From contig CAMAJC010000102.1 of assembly GCA_945835425.1 (NCBI GenBank), forward strand, positions 1 through 6,883: a stretch of DNA of 6,883 bases. Reading direction: 5' to 3'. The stretch is from an uncultured Clostridia bacterium. GTDB lineage: Bacteria; Bacillota; Clostridia; Oscillospirales; Ruminococcaceae. Shown piece by piece: positions 1-5,809 of the stretch. A program made the translations under genes and the position numbers. Every line of letters begins with the position of its first letter. Within the stretch, counting starts at the first letter, position 1. The notes under the pieces were generated by a model. That model did not search any database. It saw only the letters and a list, made by a program, of their open reading frames with translations, and had not been told where the DNA came from.

Positions 1-54
1 ATGGTAAGGATGTGTGCGCCGTTGGGACGGAATTTCGGCAGGGGTGCGGCGGAG

Positions 55-97
55 ATGGTGCGTATTTGTATATACGGAAACGCGGCGAGGGTGCGGG
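55..97 (+). repeat. Direct repeat, copy 1 (perfect 16-bp core 66-81)
   Basis: The core TTGTATATACGGAAAC at 66-81 recurs exactly at 325-340. Similarity continues in degenerate form on both sides: ATGGTGC versus ATGTGC upstream, and a GGTGCG block 6-9 bases downstream. About 40 bp is therefore related between the copies, with small indels. Function unknown. Confidence 0.75.
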
Positions 98-101
98 AAC
101 A

Positions 102-144
102 GGGAACGGTCAAAACCCGCAGCGGACGGTCCGCCGTTCCCTAC
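102..144 (-). repeat. Palindromic intergenic element, copy E (long form)
   Basis: The outer arms GGGAACGG (102-109) and CCGTTCCC (134-141) are perfect complements. An inner pair GCGGAC (122-127) and GTCCGC (129-134) overlaps the outer right arm at base 134, so the two stems are alternatives or compete at that base. On the minus strand the element starts with GTAG (144-141), like the other palindromes in this window. There is no T-tract on either side, so it is not an obvious terminator. It differs from the others by the long insert between its arms. Confidence 0.6.
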
Positions 145-213
145 ATAAAATATGGAAATAAAATGATTGAACGAACACGAAGCGAATAACGGATACGCGG
201 CGGTCGGTGCATG

Positions 214-233
214 GTTTCCGATATGCAAATATG
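214..233 (-). repeat. Degenerate inverted copy of the 66-81 motif
   Basis: On the minus strand this reads CATATTTGCATATCGGAAAC, against CGTATTTGTATATACGGAAAC at 61-81. The differences are two substitutions and one missing base. With copy 1 it forms imperfect inverted ends around the 102-144 palindrome, roughly 170 bp apart. Whether this is a small mobile element or chance is unclear. Confidence 0.5.
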
Positions 234-246
234 TTGTGTGGATATT

Positions 247-273
247 GTAGGGAACGGATTTGTCCGTTCCGCC
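247..273 (+). repeat. Palindromic intergenic element, copy D
   Basis: GTAG (247-250) is followed directly by a perfect 8-bp stem, GGAACGGA (251-258) and TCCGTTCC (263-270), with loop TTTG, then GCC. The layout matches the palindromes at 1346-1376, 6652-6675 and 6750-6773: a GTAG head, a GC-rich stem and a GCC tail. No T-tract follows. Confidence 0.7.
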
Positions 274-312
274 GATACCGGACAGACCCACCTGTTGTTT
301 GCCAATATAATT

Positions 313-353
313 ATGTGCACGAAATTGTATATACGGAAACAGTAAGGTGCGCC
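313..353 (+). repeat. Direct repeat, copy 2 (perfect 16-bp core 325-340)
   Basis: This is the second exact copy of TTGTATATACGGAAAC, 259 bp downstream of the first, followed by AGTAAGGTGCGCC. The window's first 20 bases (GGTAAGG...TGTGCGCC) resemble that tail, so another copy may lie across the left edge. It sits about 60 bp ahead of the radical SAM start and could belong to its 5' control region, but nothing shows this. Confidence 0.7.
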
Positions 354-384
354 CCAGGTCGTCCGCGATTTATAGTTTTACGCC

Positions 385-392
385 GAAAGGAG
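385..392 (+). promoter_or_regulatory. Ribosome binding site fixing the start at 399
   Basis: GAAAGGAG lies 6 nt before ATG 399. This places the start 64 codons inside the longer open frame beginning at 207. The 207 start has no comparable site, and its extra codons run through palindrome D and repeat copy 2. Confidence 0.85.
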
Positions 393-398
393 AACCCC

Positions 399-1328
399 AT
401 GGAACAAACGCTGATGAATCTGCTTGCCCACTGCGAGCTGTGTCCCCGGATGTGCGGGGTAAACCGCCTGAAAGGGGAGAAGGGCTTCTGCGGAGCAACT
501 GGTGAGAATATCAAGGTTGCGCGCGCCGCCCTGCATTATTGGGAAGAACCCTGCATTTCCGGCGAGCGTGGAAGCGGGACAGTCTTTTTCTCCTACTGCA
601 CCCTGCGATGCGCCTTCTGCCAGAACCGGGAGATACGGGGTGGAGAAGCAGGCGCGGAAATCACAATCGACCGCCTGTCCGACATCTTTCTCGAACAGCA
701 GTCCCGCGGTGCTCATAACGTAAACCTCGTCACGCCGACCCATTACCTGCCGCAGATCATCCTGGCGCTTCGGGACGCGAAAAGACGCGGGCTGCGGCTG
801 CCGGTCGTCTATAACACTTCCGGCTATGAACGGGCGGAAATGCTGCGGCTGCTGGAGGGGACGGTCGATATCTGGCTCCCGGACTTTAAGTACATGGACG
901 AAGGGCTGGCGCGGACATATTCCGCAGCCCCCGGCTATCCCGAAACCGCCCTGTCTGCACTCTCGGAAATGGTGCGGCAGGCGGGCGAACCGGTCTTTGA
1001 CGCGGACGGGATGATGCAAAAGGGCGTGATCATCCGCCATCTCTGCCTGCCGGGACACCTCTCTGACTCCAAAGCCGCTGTCGGCGCACTGTTTTCCCGC
1101 TTCGGCAACCGGGTTTATTACAGCCTCATGAACCAGTATACGCCGCCGTCCGACCGCGTGCTCCCATGGGAAAACCTGATGGGACGGGTCACGGCTGCCG
1201 ACTACGACGCGCTCATCGATTACGCGGTCGACCTCGGGCTGGAAAACGGCTTCACCCAGGAGGAGGGCACCGCAGAGGAAAGCTTTATCCCGCCGTTTGA
1301 TCTGGAAGGCGTTTTCCCGGAAAAATAG
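399..1328 (+). CDS. Radical SAM protein, PflX/PflA-like (putative activating enzyme)
   Basis: The product is a 309-residue cytosolic protein. The radical SAM cluster motif CxxxCxxC is at Cys67, Cys71 and Cys74 (YCTLRCAFCQN); these bind the [4Fe-4S] cluster that cleaves S-adenosylmethionine. An N-terminal set of cysteines, CELCPRMC (12, 15, 19) plus Cys31 in GFCGA, is typical of the PflX-type branch (COG1313) and may hold a second Fe-S centre. TPTHYLPQI (112-120), YNTSGYE (138-144) and DIWLPDFKYMD (157-167) also fit this branch. Its relatives are annotated as pyruvate formate-lyase activating enzyme-like, but the branch has no firmly established substrate, and no glycyl-radical enzyme lies in the window. 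The start is set by the RBS at 385-392. It is transcribed convergently with asnS. The family call is secure; the role is unknown. Confidence 0.9.
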   Translation: MEQTLMNLLAHCELCPRMCGVNRLKGEKGFCGATGENIKVARAALHYWEEPCISGERGSGTVFFSYCTLRCAFCQNREIRGGEAGAEITIDRLSDIFLEQQSRGAHNVNLVTPTHYLPQIILALRDAKRRGLRLPVVYNTSGYERAEMLRLLEGTVDIWLPDFKYMDEGLARTYSAAPGYPETALSALSEMVRQAGEPVFDADGMMQKGVIIRHLCLPGHLSDSKAAVGALFSRFGNRVYYSLMNQYTPPSDRVLPWENLMGRVTAADYDALIDYAVDLGLENGFTQEEGTAEESFIPPFDLEGVFPEK

Positions 1329-1345
1329 AATAGATTTGTGCAAAT

Positions 1346-1376
1346 ATGGCGGCGGGCTGAGGGCAGCCCGCCCTAC
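1346..1376 (-). repeat. Palindromic intergenic element, copy A
   Basis: A perfect 9-bp inverted repeat, GGCGGGCTG (1351-1359) and CAGCCCGCC (1364-1372), has loop AGGG. On the minus strand it is headed by GTAG (1376-1373) and ends in GCCAT (1350-1346), as in copies B and C. It lies 17 nt after the radical SAM stop but has no T-tract. It may help 3'-end formation or mRNA stability, but it looks like a dispersed repeat rather than a dedicated terminator. Confidence 0.7.
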
Positions 1377-1404
1377 TGATTTCCTTTAGAAGTTGTATAT
1401 AGCC

Positions 1405-1454
1405 AAAAAAACCGGCGCATCTGCGAAAAATACAGACGCGCCGGGGATATTTTT
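1405..1454 (-). terminator. Strong intrinsic terminator, possibly bidirectional
   Basis: The stem arms are 1412-1423 and 1433-1444 with a 9-nt loop. Seven base pairs at the foot (CCGGCGC/GCGCCGG) and four at the top flank one position. That position is an A-C mismatch in plus-strand RNA but a G-U pair in minus-strand RNA. In the minus direction the stem is followed at once by seven U (1411-1405), so it best fits transcription from asnS. In the plus direction a weaker tract (ATATTTTTATG, 1447-1457) follows, so it may also end the radical SAM transcript. Confidence 0.85.
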
Positions 1455-1497
1455 ATGTTTATTTATTTTACTGTTACAGGCATGAAACATAAGCATA

Positions 1498-1523
1498 AAG
1501 ACCCCGGATACTTCCAGGGCCTT
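1498..1523 (-). terminator. Hairpin just after asnS (first of two terminators)
   Basis: In minus-strand RNA the arms 1523-1514 (AAGGCCCUGG) and 1507-1498 (CCGGGGUCUU) form a continuous 10-bp stem including two G-U pairs, with loop AAGUAU. It begins 22 nt after the asnS stop. In the plus direction the two wobbles become A-C mismatches, which points to the minus strand. The following U-tract is poor (UAUGCUUAUGUUU), so alone it may terminate weakly or act mainly as a 3'-end stabiliser ahead of the strong terminator. Confidence 0.6.
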
Positions 1524-1545
1524 CTTTTGCTGTACCAGATAAAAA

Positions 1546-2937
1546 TCAATAAATCGAACCGGTGGTTCTGGGGAAAGGCAGGACGTCGCGGATGTTTTCG
1601 ACGCCGGTCATGTACATGACGAGACGCTCGAAGCCCAGCCCGAAACCGCAGTGCTTGGTGCCGCCGTAGCGACGGAGATTCAGATACCAGTCGTAGTCTT
1701 CCTCTTTGAGGCCGAAGTTCTTCATAGCGGCGATGAGGTAGTCGATGCGCTCCTCACGCTGAGAACCGCCGACAATCTCGCCGATGCCGGGAACCAGCAG
1801 GTCGACTGCCGCAACGGTCTTGCCGTCGTCGTTTAAACGCATATAGAACGCCTTGATCTCCTTGGGATAGTCGGTGACGAAGACGGGCTTTTTGAAGACC
1901 TGCTCGGTCAGGTAGCGCTCGTGCTCGGTCTGGAGGTCGCAGCCCCAGTAAACCGGGTACTTGAACTCGTCCTTATGCTCTTCCAGCAGCTTGATGGCTT
2001 CGGTGTAGGTGACATGGGCAAAATCCGCGTCCAGAAGGCCGCGAAGACGCTCGATCAGACCCTTGTCGTAGAAGTTGTTGCAAAACGCCATCTCATCGGG
2101 GCAATGCTCCAGCACATAGGCGATGACATACTTGATCATGTCGCGGATGCATTCCATATCGTCATTGAGGTCCGCAAAAGCCATCTCCGGCTCGATCATC
2201 CAGAACTCAGCCGCATGGCGGGTGGTGTAGGACTGCTCTGCGCGGAAGGTGGGACCGAAGGTGTAGACGTTGCCGAAAGCCATGGCCATGGCCTCTGCTT
2301 CCAGCTGGCCGGAAACGGTGAGGTTGGTGGAACGGCCGAAAAAGTCCTGGCTGTAATCGACAGCTCCGTCCTCGGTCATCGGCGGGTTCGCCGGGTCGAT
2401 GGTGGTCACGCGGAACATCTCGCCTGCGCCTTCGCAGTCGCTGGCGGTGATCAGAGGCGTGTGGACATAGCAGAAGCCTCTCTCCTGGAAGAAGGCGTGG
2501 ATGGCGTAAGCAATGGTCGAACGGATGCGGAAAACAGCCTGGAAGGTGTTGGTGCGGGGACGAAGGTAAGAAATCGTCCGCAGGTATTCCAGGGTGTGGC
2601 GCTTTTTCTGCAGGGGATAGTCGGGAGAGGACGCACCCTCTAAGAGAATCTCGTCGGCGTGAATCTCATAGGGCTGCTTTGCGCCGGGGGTTACGACAAC
2701 CTTGCCGGTGACGACGACAGCAGCGCCGACGCCGTATTTGGTGATTTCCTTGAAGTTAGACAGCTTCTCCGCGTCATAGACGATCTGCAGAGGGGTAAAG
2801 CAGCTGCCGTCGCCGATGGAGAGGAAGCCGACCGCTTTGGAGTCGCGGCTGGTTTTGATCCAGCCCGCAACGGTGACGGTCTGGCCGTCCAGCTGTGCAT
2901 AGGTCTTATGCAGCTGCGCAATTTCAGTACGTTTCAT
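1546..2937 (-). CDS. asnS: Asparagine--tRNA ligase
   Basis: AsnS charges tRNA-Asn with asparagine using ATP. The product has 463 residues, the usual bacterial AsnRS length (~460). An N-terminal OB-fold anticodon-binding domain (about 18-102, with VTVAGWIKTSRDSK) precedes a class II catalytic core. Motif 1 lies around 137-165. Motif 2 includes FRAE (231-234) followed by TTRHAAEFWMIEPE, a form typical of AsnRS rather than AspRS. Motif 3 is GFGLGFER (431-438). Start ATG 2937 follows AAAGG at a slightly long 11-nt spacing. It has its own promoter (3027-3055), a leader of about 80 nt and two terminators downstream. Intact, with no odd features. It stands downstream of sdaAA without a visible terminator between them. 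Confidence 0.97.
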   Translation of the reverse strand: MKRTEIAQLHKTYAQLDGQTVTVAGWIKTSRDSKAVGFLSIGDGSCFTPLQIVYDAEKLSNFKEITKYGVGAAVVVTGKVVVTPGAKQPYEIHADEILLEGASSPDYPLQKKRHTLEYLRTISYLRPRTNTFQAVFRIRSTIAYAIHAFFQERGFCYVHTPLITASDCEGAGEMFRVTTIDPANPPMTEDGAVDYSQDFFGRSTNLTVSGQLEAEAMAMAFGNVYTFGPTFRAEQSYTTRHAAEFWMIEPEMAFADLNDDMECIRDMIKYVIAYVLEHCPDEMAFCNNFYDKGLIERLRGLLDADFAHVTYTEAIKLLEEHKDEFKYPVYWGCDLQTEHERYLTEQVFKKPVFVTDYPKEIKAFYMRLNDDGKTVAAVDLLVPGIGEIVGGSQREERIDYLIAAMKNFGLKEEDYDWYLNLRRYGGTKHCGFGLGFERLVMYMTGVENIRDVLPFPRTTGSIY

Positions 2938-3020
2938 GTGAATAACAACCTTTCAGAGGGCGCAGGGAGCCTGCACGGCATTTCATGCGGCCCACGGGGA
3001 ACCCTGATATTTTTAAGCTA
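2938..3020 (-). other. asnS 5' leader with small hairpins
   Basis: The untranslated leader of about 82 nt, predicted from the promoter, contains GCAGG-CTC-CCTGC (2974-2962) and GCAT-GAA-ATGC (2988-2978). It also has CAGGG near its 5' end that could pair instead with the CCCTG of the first hairpin. It is too short for a T-box and lacks the T-box core. No known riboswitch is recognised. Confidence 0.35.
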
Positions 3021-3026
3021 ATCTCT

Positions 3027-3055
3027 ATTGTAGAGGTTAAAAGGGCAATTGTCAA
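3027..3055 (-). promoter_or_regulatory. Sigma-A promoter of asnS
   Basis: On the minus strand, a perfect -35 TTGACA (3055-3050), a 17-bp spacer and -10 TACAAT (3032-3027) give a near-consensus promoter with a start expected near 3020. The -35 begins 9 bp after the sdaAA stop codon. The 8-mer TTGCCCTT occurs twice around it (3061-3054 and 3048-3041, 13 bp apart), overlapping the -35. This could be an operator or chance. Confidence 0.85.
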
Positions 3056-3064
3056 GGGCAACAG

Positions 3065-3925
3065 TCAGCCAAATACCTTTTTCCGCATTTCTTTTCCCGA
3101 TTCGGTCGTCGCAAGCCCGCCGAGCGCCGTCTCCCGGAGAGCCGACGGCAGCGCCTTGCCGACCCGGTTCATCGCGTCGACTGCATCGTCAAAGGGAATC
3201 CGGCTGGTGACGCCTGCCAGCGCCATGTCCGCCGCCGAAAGGGCAACCGATACGCCGCCGACGTTGCGCTTGATGCAGGGAATCTCGACCAGACCGGCTA
3301 CGGGGTCGCAGACCAGCCCCAGCATATTCTTGATGGCGATCGCGCCCGCATGGAACGCCTGCTCCGGCGTGCCGCCCATCATCTCGACAATTGCAGCCGC
3401 CGCCATGGCCGAAGCACTGCCGCACTCCGCCTGACAGCCGCCCTGTGCACCGGCCAGAGACGCGTGCTCATCGATCAGCATCCCGAGAAGCCCTGCGCAG
3501 GCAAGGGCCTCCAGCACTTTCTCCCGGTCGATCTTCCGCGCACGGCTTACCGATAAAACACACGCCGGGACAATCCCGCAGGAACCGGCTGTCGGACAGG
3601 CGACAATCCGTCCCATGGCAGCGTTTGTCTCCGAAGCCGAGAGGGCATAAGCCGTCGCCAGGGCCGGGATTTCGCCCAGGAGGGAATGACCCTCTTTCCG
3701 GTAGTTTTCATATAAATACCCGTCGCCGCCGGTCAGGCCGCTGACCGAATAAACCGGTGCGCGCAGGGCGTTTTCCGCTTCCGCTTCCATGACCCGCAGC
3801 ATATCATCCAGTCGGGAGAGGATGTCCGGAAGGGAAGTCCCGGCCTCCTGTTCCATCCGGATGGACAGCGCGCCGAGGGTGCAGCCGGTCTCCCGGCAGC
3901 GGGCAAGACAGTCGTTCGCAGTCAT
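3065..3925 (-). CDS. sdaAA: L-serine dehydratase, iron-sulfur-dependent, alpha subunit
   Basis: This is the catalytic subunit of the oxygen-sensitive [4Fe-4S] L-serine ammonia-lyase, which converts L-serine to pyruvate and ammonia. It has 286 residues, close to the usual ~290. Signature segments are CPTAGSCGIVPA (110-121), GGCQAECGSASAM (162-174), LVCDPV (204-209) and VEIPC (213-217). Cys164, Cys206 and Cys217 have the 42- and 11-residue spacing of the three cluster ligands known from the single-chain bacterial enzyme. No cysteine follows 217. SGLTGGDGY (62-70) is the conserved N-terminal segment. ATG 3925 is preceded by GAAAGGA at good spacing. The partner gene sdaAB is not adjacent: pepF lies between them, with 42 nt from the pepF stop to this start. 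The bacterial enzyme needs both subunits. Confidence 0.95.
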   Translation of the reverse strand: MTANDCLARCRETGCTLGALSIRMEQEAGTSLPDILSRLDDMLRVMEAEAENALRAPVYSVSGLTGGDGYLYENYRKEGHSLLGEIPALATAYALSASETNAAMGRIVACPTAGSCGIVPACVLSVSRARKIDREKVLEALACAGLLGMLIDEHASLAGAQGGCQAECGSASAMAAAAIVEMMGGTPEQAFHAGAIAIKNMLGLVCDPVAGLVEIPCIKRNVGGVSVALSAADMALAGVTSRIPFDDAVDAMNRVGKALPSALRETALGGLATTESGKEMRKKVFG

Positions 3926-3944
3926 GATATTTCCTTTCTGGTAT

Positions 3945-3960
3945 CGTATAATCGTATACG
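3945..3960. repeat. Small inverted repeat between pepF and sdaAA
   Basis: CGTATA-ATCG-TATACG forms a perfect 6-bp stem with a 4-nt loop. The same stretch can be read as ATCGTATA repeated in tandem (3944-3951, 3952-3959 with a one-base phase ambiguity). It sits in the 42-nt gap ahead of the sdaAA RBS and could be a small mRNA processing or stability hairpin. No T-tract follows, so it is not a terminator. Confidence 0.4.
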
Positions 3961-3967
3961 CGCGGAT

Positions 3968-5755
3968 TTATTTGGTCAGCAGTTTTTCCAGCTCATCGAG
4001 GCTGTCGCTGAACACCTGCATGGCGCTGGCGACGGTGTCGGGCTTGGTCAGGTCGACGCCTGCAATTTTCAGTTCTTCCAGCGGATAGTCGCTGCCGCCG
4101 GTGGTCAGGAACTTGAGATAACGGGAAGCGTCGCCGGTAGTCAGAATATCGTTTGCAATGGCGACGGCCGAGCAGAAGCCGGTCGCGTACTGATAAACAT
4201 AGAAAGCATTATAGAAGTGGGGAATCCGCGCCCATTCGACGTCCTGCAGAGGATTGACGGTTGCGCCGTCGTAGTAGAGGGCGTTCAGGTCGTGGTAAAT
4301 GCCGCTGAGCACTTCGGCGGTCAGAGGCGTGCCGTTCTGATCCAGTTCATGGGCCTTCCGTTCAAACTCGGCAAACAGCGTCTGACGGAAAACAGTGGTG
4401 CGGAAGCCCTCGAGGAAGTGATTGAGAACATAAGCCCGTCTGCGGGGATCGGTCTCGGTCGCCAGCAGGTACTTGGTCAGCAGCACCTCGTTGACGGTCG
4501 AAGCGACTTCGGCAACGGTGATGAAGTAGTTGGAGTTGGCGTACTCCTGCGCCTCGTTGGAGAAGTAGGAGTGCATCGCGTGGCCCAGTTCATGGGCAAG
4601 GGTGAAGGCATCATCGAGGGTGTCGGTGTAGTTTAAAAGCACAAAGGAGTGTACCCCGTAAACGCCGCAGGAATAAGCACCGGAAGATTTGCCCTTATTT
4701 TCATAGACATCAATCCAGCGCTCGGCAAAAGCCTTGTCCAGCAGCTCTCCGTACCGCTCGCCGAGCGGCGCCAGCGCCTTTTTGACCAGCGCCTTGCCCT
4801 CTTCATAGGGCATCGGGTATTCAATCTCGTCGACCATCGGGACATAGAGGTCGTACATATTCAGTTCATCCAGCCCCAGCACCTTTTTGCGCAGTTCCAG
4901 ATACCGGCGCATGGTCGGCAGCGCGCCGTGAATTGCCTCGACCAGCGAATCATAGACCGACAGCGGGACATTGGCGGAGAAGAGCGCCGCTTCACAGGCG
5001 GAATTATAGCCGCGGATGCGGGCATAGGCGTTGTCAAAGCGAACCTGACCGGTGTAGTTGGCGGCGATGGTGTTGATGTGCTTATGGAATGCGCCATGCA
5101 GCTTTTCAAAGGCGTCTTTGCGGACAGCCTGGTTTTTGCTCTCGCGGTAAACGCCGTAGTTGCCGTTACTAAGGGGAGAGGGATTGCCGTTTTCATCGAT
5201 TACGTCCGCAAACTCGATATCGACGTTTTCCAGCATCGTGAAAACCTGGTCGGGCGTACCGGCTGCTTCGGCAAACTGGGAGAGCAGCGCTTCCTGTTCA
5301 GCCGGCAGGGTGTGGGCTCTGGCGCGGGTGATATCCTCGACATTGTGGCGGTAGAGAGCCAGCTCCGGCTCTTGCATATATGCATCCAGCTTTTCGGAGG
5401 GGATGGCGAGGATCTCCGGCTCGAGGAAGGAGGCAGCCTGCTGGGCTTTGGCAAGGAGCTGCTGGGCAAGGCCCTGCATCCGCTGATTCTTCGGGTCGCC
5501 GTTGTCGGTGGAGGCGTGGAACATCGCATAGACAAACGCGAGTTCCAGCCGCTGCTGCAGGGCATAATACCGGTCAAGCCCTGCTTTCAGGCTCGCCGCA
5601 GAATCGCCCAAAGTCCCTTTTACCCCGGCAAAACCGGCAACCTCGGCTTTCAGGCTTTCCAGTTCCTGCTCCCACGCTTCATCGGTGGGGAAGAGGTCGG
5701 TAAAGTCCCAGGTGAAACGGGGGTCAACGTCTTTTCTTTCTTTTAACTGTTCCAT
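3968..5755 (-). CDS. pepF: Oligoendopeptidase F (M3B zinc metallopeptidase)
   Basis: PepF is a cytosolic zinc endopeptidase that cleaves short oligopeptides rather than whole proteins. The product has 595 residues, the normal size (~600), with no signal peptide or membrane segment. The zinc site HELGH is at 388-392, and the third ligand is Glu416 in VAEVAST (414-420), the usual M3 arrangement. The C-terminal HFYNAFYVYQYATG segment (513-526) carries the conserved His and Tyr residues of the family's substrate cleft. The N-terminal helical part includes DPRFTWDFTDLFPTDEAW (11-28), typical of PepF. ATG 5755 follows an AAGGAAAGGAAAG-type RBS. It lies between sdaAB (54 nt upstream) and sdaAA (42 nt downstream), so it is probably co-transcribed with both, linking peptide breakdown to serine deamination. 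Intact. Confidence 0.96.
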   Translation of the reverse strand: MEQLKERKDVDPRFTWDFTDLFPTDEAWEQELESLKAEVAGFAGVKGTLGDSAASLKAGLDRYYALQQRLELAFVYAMFHASTDNGDPKNQRMQGLAQQLLAKAQQAASFLEPEILAIPSEKLDAYMQEPELALYRHNVEDITRARAHTLPAEQEALLSQFAEAAGTPDQVFTMLENVDIEFADVIDENGNPSPLSNGNYGVYRESKNQAVRKDAFEKLHGAFHKHINTIAANYTGQVRFDNAYARIRGYNSACEAALFSANVPLSVYDSLVEAIHGALPTMRRYLELRKKVLGLDELNMYDLYVPMVDEIEYPMPYEEGKALVKKALAPLGERYGELLDKAFAERWIDVYENKGKSSGAYSCGVYGVHSFVLLNYTDTLDDAFTLAHELGHAMHSYFSNEAQEYANSNYFITVAEVASTVNEVLLTKYLLATETDPRRRAYVLNHFLEGFRTTVFRQTLFAEFERKAHELDQNGTPLTAEVLSGIYHDLNALYYDGATVNPLQDVEWARIPHFYNAFYVYQYATGFCSAVAIANDILTTGDASRYLKFLTTGGSDYPLEELKIAGVDLTKPDTVASAMQVFSDSLDELEKLLTK

Positions 5756-5773
5756 GATTTTCTTTCCTTTCCT

Positions 5774-5805
5774 TTATCCACATCATGCAATAAATGTGTG
5801 TATAA
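5774..5805. promoter_or_regulatory. Pair of consensus DnaA-box matches, inverted
   Basis: TTATCCACA (5774-5782, +) and TTATACACA (5805-5797, -) both fit TTATNCACA exactly. They face each other across 14 bp inside the 54-nt gap between sdaAB and pepF. Seen another way, they form an imperfect palindrome (8 of 9 positions complementary) that could be an operator or mRNA hairpin for an unrelated regulator. Binding by DnaA is inference. Confidence 0.45.
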
Positions 5806-5809
5806 TCTC

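Larger units (their letters stand above)
1..398. other. Non-coding, repeat-rich region upstream of the radical SAM gene
   Basis: I see no credible gene here. An open frame of 62 codons (1-189, +) begins at the window edge, runs through a long palindrome and resembles nothing I recognise. The region holds two palindromic elements (102-144 and 247-273), a direct repeat (55-97 and 313-353) and a degenerate inverted copy of its core (214-233). A perfect TATAAT lies at 306-311, but no good -35 hexamer stands 16-18 bp upstream of it, so I do not call a promoter for the downstream gene with confidence. Confidence 0.7.

Noticed and set aside
1..189. 62-codon open frame at the left edge
   Set aside because: It crosses a long palindrome and a repeat, has no visible RBS because it starts at the edge, and has no recognisable composition or motif.
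306..311. TATAAT as the -10 of a radical SAM promoter
   Set aside because: No -35-like hexamer stands at 16-18 bp upstream and there is no extended -10, so a promoter call is not supported.
207..398. N-terminal extension of the radical SAM protein by 64 codons
   Set aside because: It runs through palindrome D and the direct repeat, has no ribosome binding site, and an excellent site precedes ATG 399, where family similarity begins.
378..1343. 321-codon open frame antisense to the radical SAM gene
   Set aside because: It is a shadow of a clear protein-coding frame caused by GC-rich codon use, and its product shows no family features. The same applies to the long antisense frames at 1921-2643, 4649-5746 and 5867-6655.
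1386..1496. 36-codon open frame on the minus strand after asnS
   Set aside because: It lacks a good ribosome binding site and consists largely of the terminator hairpin and its T-tract, so translation is implausible.
2938..3020. T-box leader for asnS
   Set aside because: The leader is only about 82 nt and lacks the conserved AGGGTGGNACCGCG core and a terminator/antiterminator pair.
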